Positions 13,130 to 14,162 of a stretch of DNA of 14,162 nt are shown here, in pieces. The notes beneath the pieces were generated by a model that saw only the letters and a program-made list of their open reading frames with translations, had not been told where the DNA came from and ran no database searches. The position numbers and the translations under genes were made by a program. Location: assembly GCA_947454665.1 (NCBI GenBank), contig CANGMU010000037.1, positions 1-14,162 on the forward strand. The letters run 5' to 3'. The DNA is from Pseudomonadota bacterium (GTDB lineage Bacteria > Pseudomonadota > Gammaproteobacteria > Steroidobacterales > Steroidobacteraceae). Positions within the stretch are counted from its first letter, which is position 1; each line of letters starts with the position of its first letter.

Positions 13130-14162
13130 TTAGATCGTGCGCGCGACTTCAACGCGCGAGAAGCACTCGATCTGGTCGCCGACGCGGACATCCTGGTAGT
13201 TCTTCACGCCGATACCGCACTCGGTGCCGGCGCGCACTTCATTCACCTCGTCCTTGAAGCGACGCAGTGATTCCAGGGCACCCTCGAAGATCACCACGTT
13301 CTCGCGCAACACGCGGATCGGGTTGTTGCGCTTGACCGTGCCTTCCATGACCAGGCAGCCGGCGACGACGCCGAACTTGCTCGAGCGGAACGCTTCGCGA
13401 ACCTGCGCGATGCCGACGATCGTTTCCTTGATCTCCGGCGCGAGCATGCCGCTCATCACGGCCTTGATGTCGTCGATGGCTTCGTAGATGACGCTGTAAT
13501 AGCGCACGTCGAGGCCATGTTCCTTGATCAGGTCGCGGGCACCGGCATCCGCACGGACATTGAAGCCGATGATGCGGGCCTTCGAGGCCGCAGCCAGTTG
13601 CGCATCCGACGCGGTGATGCCACCCACGTTCGCCGACAGCACCTTGACCGACACTTCCGAGGTCGAGAGTTTGTTGAGCGCATCGCGCAGCGCTTCGGCG
13701 CTGCCCTGCACGTCGGTCTTGATGAGGACCGGAATGACGCCGGCCTTCGCCTCTTCCATCTGCGTGAAGACGTCTTCCAGCTTGGCACTGGCGCGCGACT
13801 GACGCACGTCACGGAGCCGGCCCTGACGATGCAGCGCCACTTCGCGTGCCTTGCGGTCGCTCTCGACGACGAGCAGCTCGTCGCCGGCGTTCGGCGCGGC
13901 TGCGAGGCCGAGCACCACCACCGGCATGGACGGCAGCGCTTCCTCGACGGCCTTGCCGGTCTCGTCGAACATCGCACGGACGCGGCCGAACTGCTGGCCG
14001 GCGAGGATCGGGTCGCCGAGCTTGAGCGTGCCGCGCTTGACCAGGACCGTGGCGACGGCGCCGCGGCCCTTCTCGATGCTGGACTCGACGACGATGCCGG
14101 AGGCCATGCCTTCGCGCGGCGCCCGGAGCTCCAGGACTTCGGCCTGCAGCAGGATCGCATCG
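13130..14162 (-). CDS. infB: Translation initiation factor IF-2, C-terminal part (5' end outside window)
   Basis: IF-2 is the GTPase that brings fMet-tRNA to the 30S subunit and promotes subunit joining. The frame is open to the window edge, and the first visible residues (DAILLQAEVLELRAPREG) lie just after the G domain. The GTP-binding motifs are therefore outside the window. The visible part, about 343 residues, holds the EF-Tu-like domain II (GIVVESSIEKGRGAVATVLV), the linker and domain III (VIPVLIKTDVQGSAEALRDA; VGGITASDAQLA) and the C-terminal fMet-tRNA-binding C2 domain (ECGIGVKNYQDVRVGDQIE). The end is complete, with a TAA stop. rbfA follows after 8 bp, the usual nusA-infB operon order. 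Confidence 0.98.
   Translation of the reverse strand, partial: DAILLQAEVLELRAPREGMASGIVVESSIEKGRGAVATVLVKRGTLKLGDPILAGQQFGRVRAMFDETGKAVEEALPSMPVVVLGLAAAPNAGDELLVVESDRKAREVALHRQGRLRDVRQSRASAKLEDVFTQMEEAKAGVIPVLIKTDVQGSAEALRDALNKLSTSEVSVKVLSANVGGITASDAQLAAASKARIIGFNVRADAGARDLIKEHGLDVRYYSVIYEAIDDIKAVMSGMLAPEIKETIVGIAQVREAFRSSKFGVVAGCLVMEGTVKRNNPIRVLRENVVIFEGALESLRRFKDEVNEVRAGTECGIGVKNYQDVRVGDQIECFSRVEVARTI

Overview
The window is GC-rich, densely coded chromosomal DNA carrying mostly housekeeping genes. It looks like a gammaproteobacterium. The smc-zipA-ligA order, with ZipA a protein of that class, and the infB-rbfA-truB-rpsO-pnp order both fit. The DksA with a long lysine/alanine/proline-rich N-terminal tail suggests a Xanthomonadales-, Nevskiales- or Steroidobacter-like lineage, but that placement is inference only. 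No mobile element, CRISPR array, rRNA or tRNA gene was seen, and no gene-free stretch reaches 300 bases.

Layout. Positions 1-218 (+) hold the C-terminal end of a Fis-type (NtrC-family) regulator, convergent with the next block. Positions 228-6618 (-) form a tight smc-zipA-ligA operon for chromosome condensation, divisome anchoring and DNA ligation. A 64-bp divergent spacer separates smc from queF (6683-7072, +). After queF come a perfect 20-bp palindrome and a consensus -10 box, then dksA (7154-7960, +), gluQ (about 7957-8823, +) and a PhaR-type regulator (8902-9273, +). Positions 9355-14162 (-) carry pnp, rpsO, truB, rbfA and the 3' part of infB, the translation/RNA-decay operon transcribed toward lower coordinates. 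rpsO has a good sigma-70 promoter overlapping the truB stop, and a hairpin with a short T run lies between rpsO and pnp.

How the genes work together. queF and gluQ flank dksA on the same strand. QueF makes preQ1, the precursor of queuosine, and GluQ attaches glutamate to queuosine in tRNA(Asp), so a tRNA wobble-modification theme brackets a stringent-response regulator. The minus-strand 3' block covers initiation (IF-2), 30S maturation (RbfA, S15), tRNA pseudouridylation (TruB) and RNA decay (PNPase).

Most unusual points: gluQ has no ATG, GTG or TTG upstream of its conserved N-terminus, and the best start is a CTG overlapping the dksA stop (CTGA). DksA keeps only one of the four zinc-finger cysteines. 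DksA also carries a histone-H1/AlgP-like basic tail of about 105 residues. I saw no convincing sign of a wholly new multi-gene system here.
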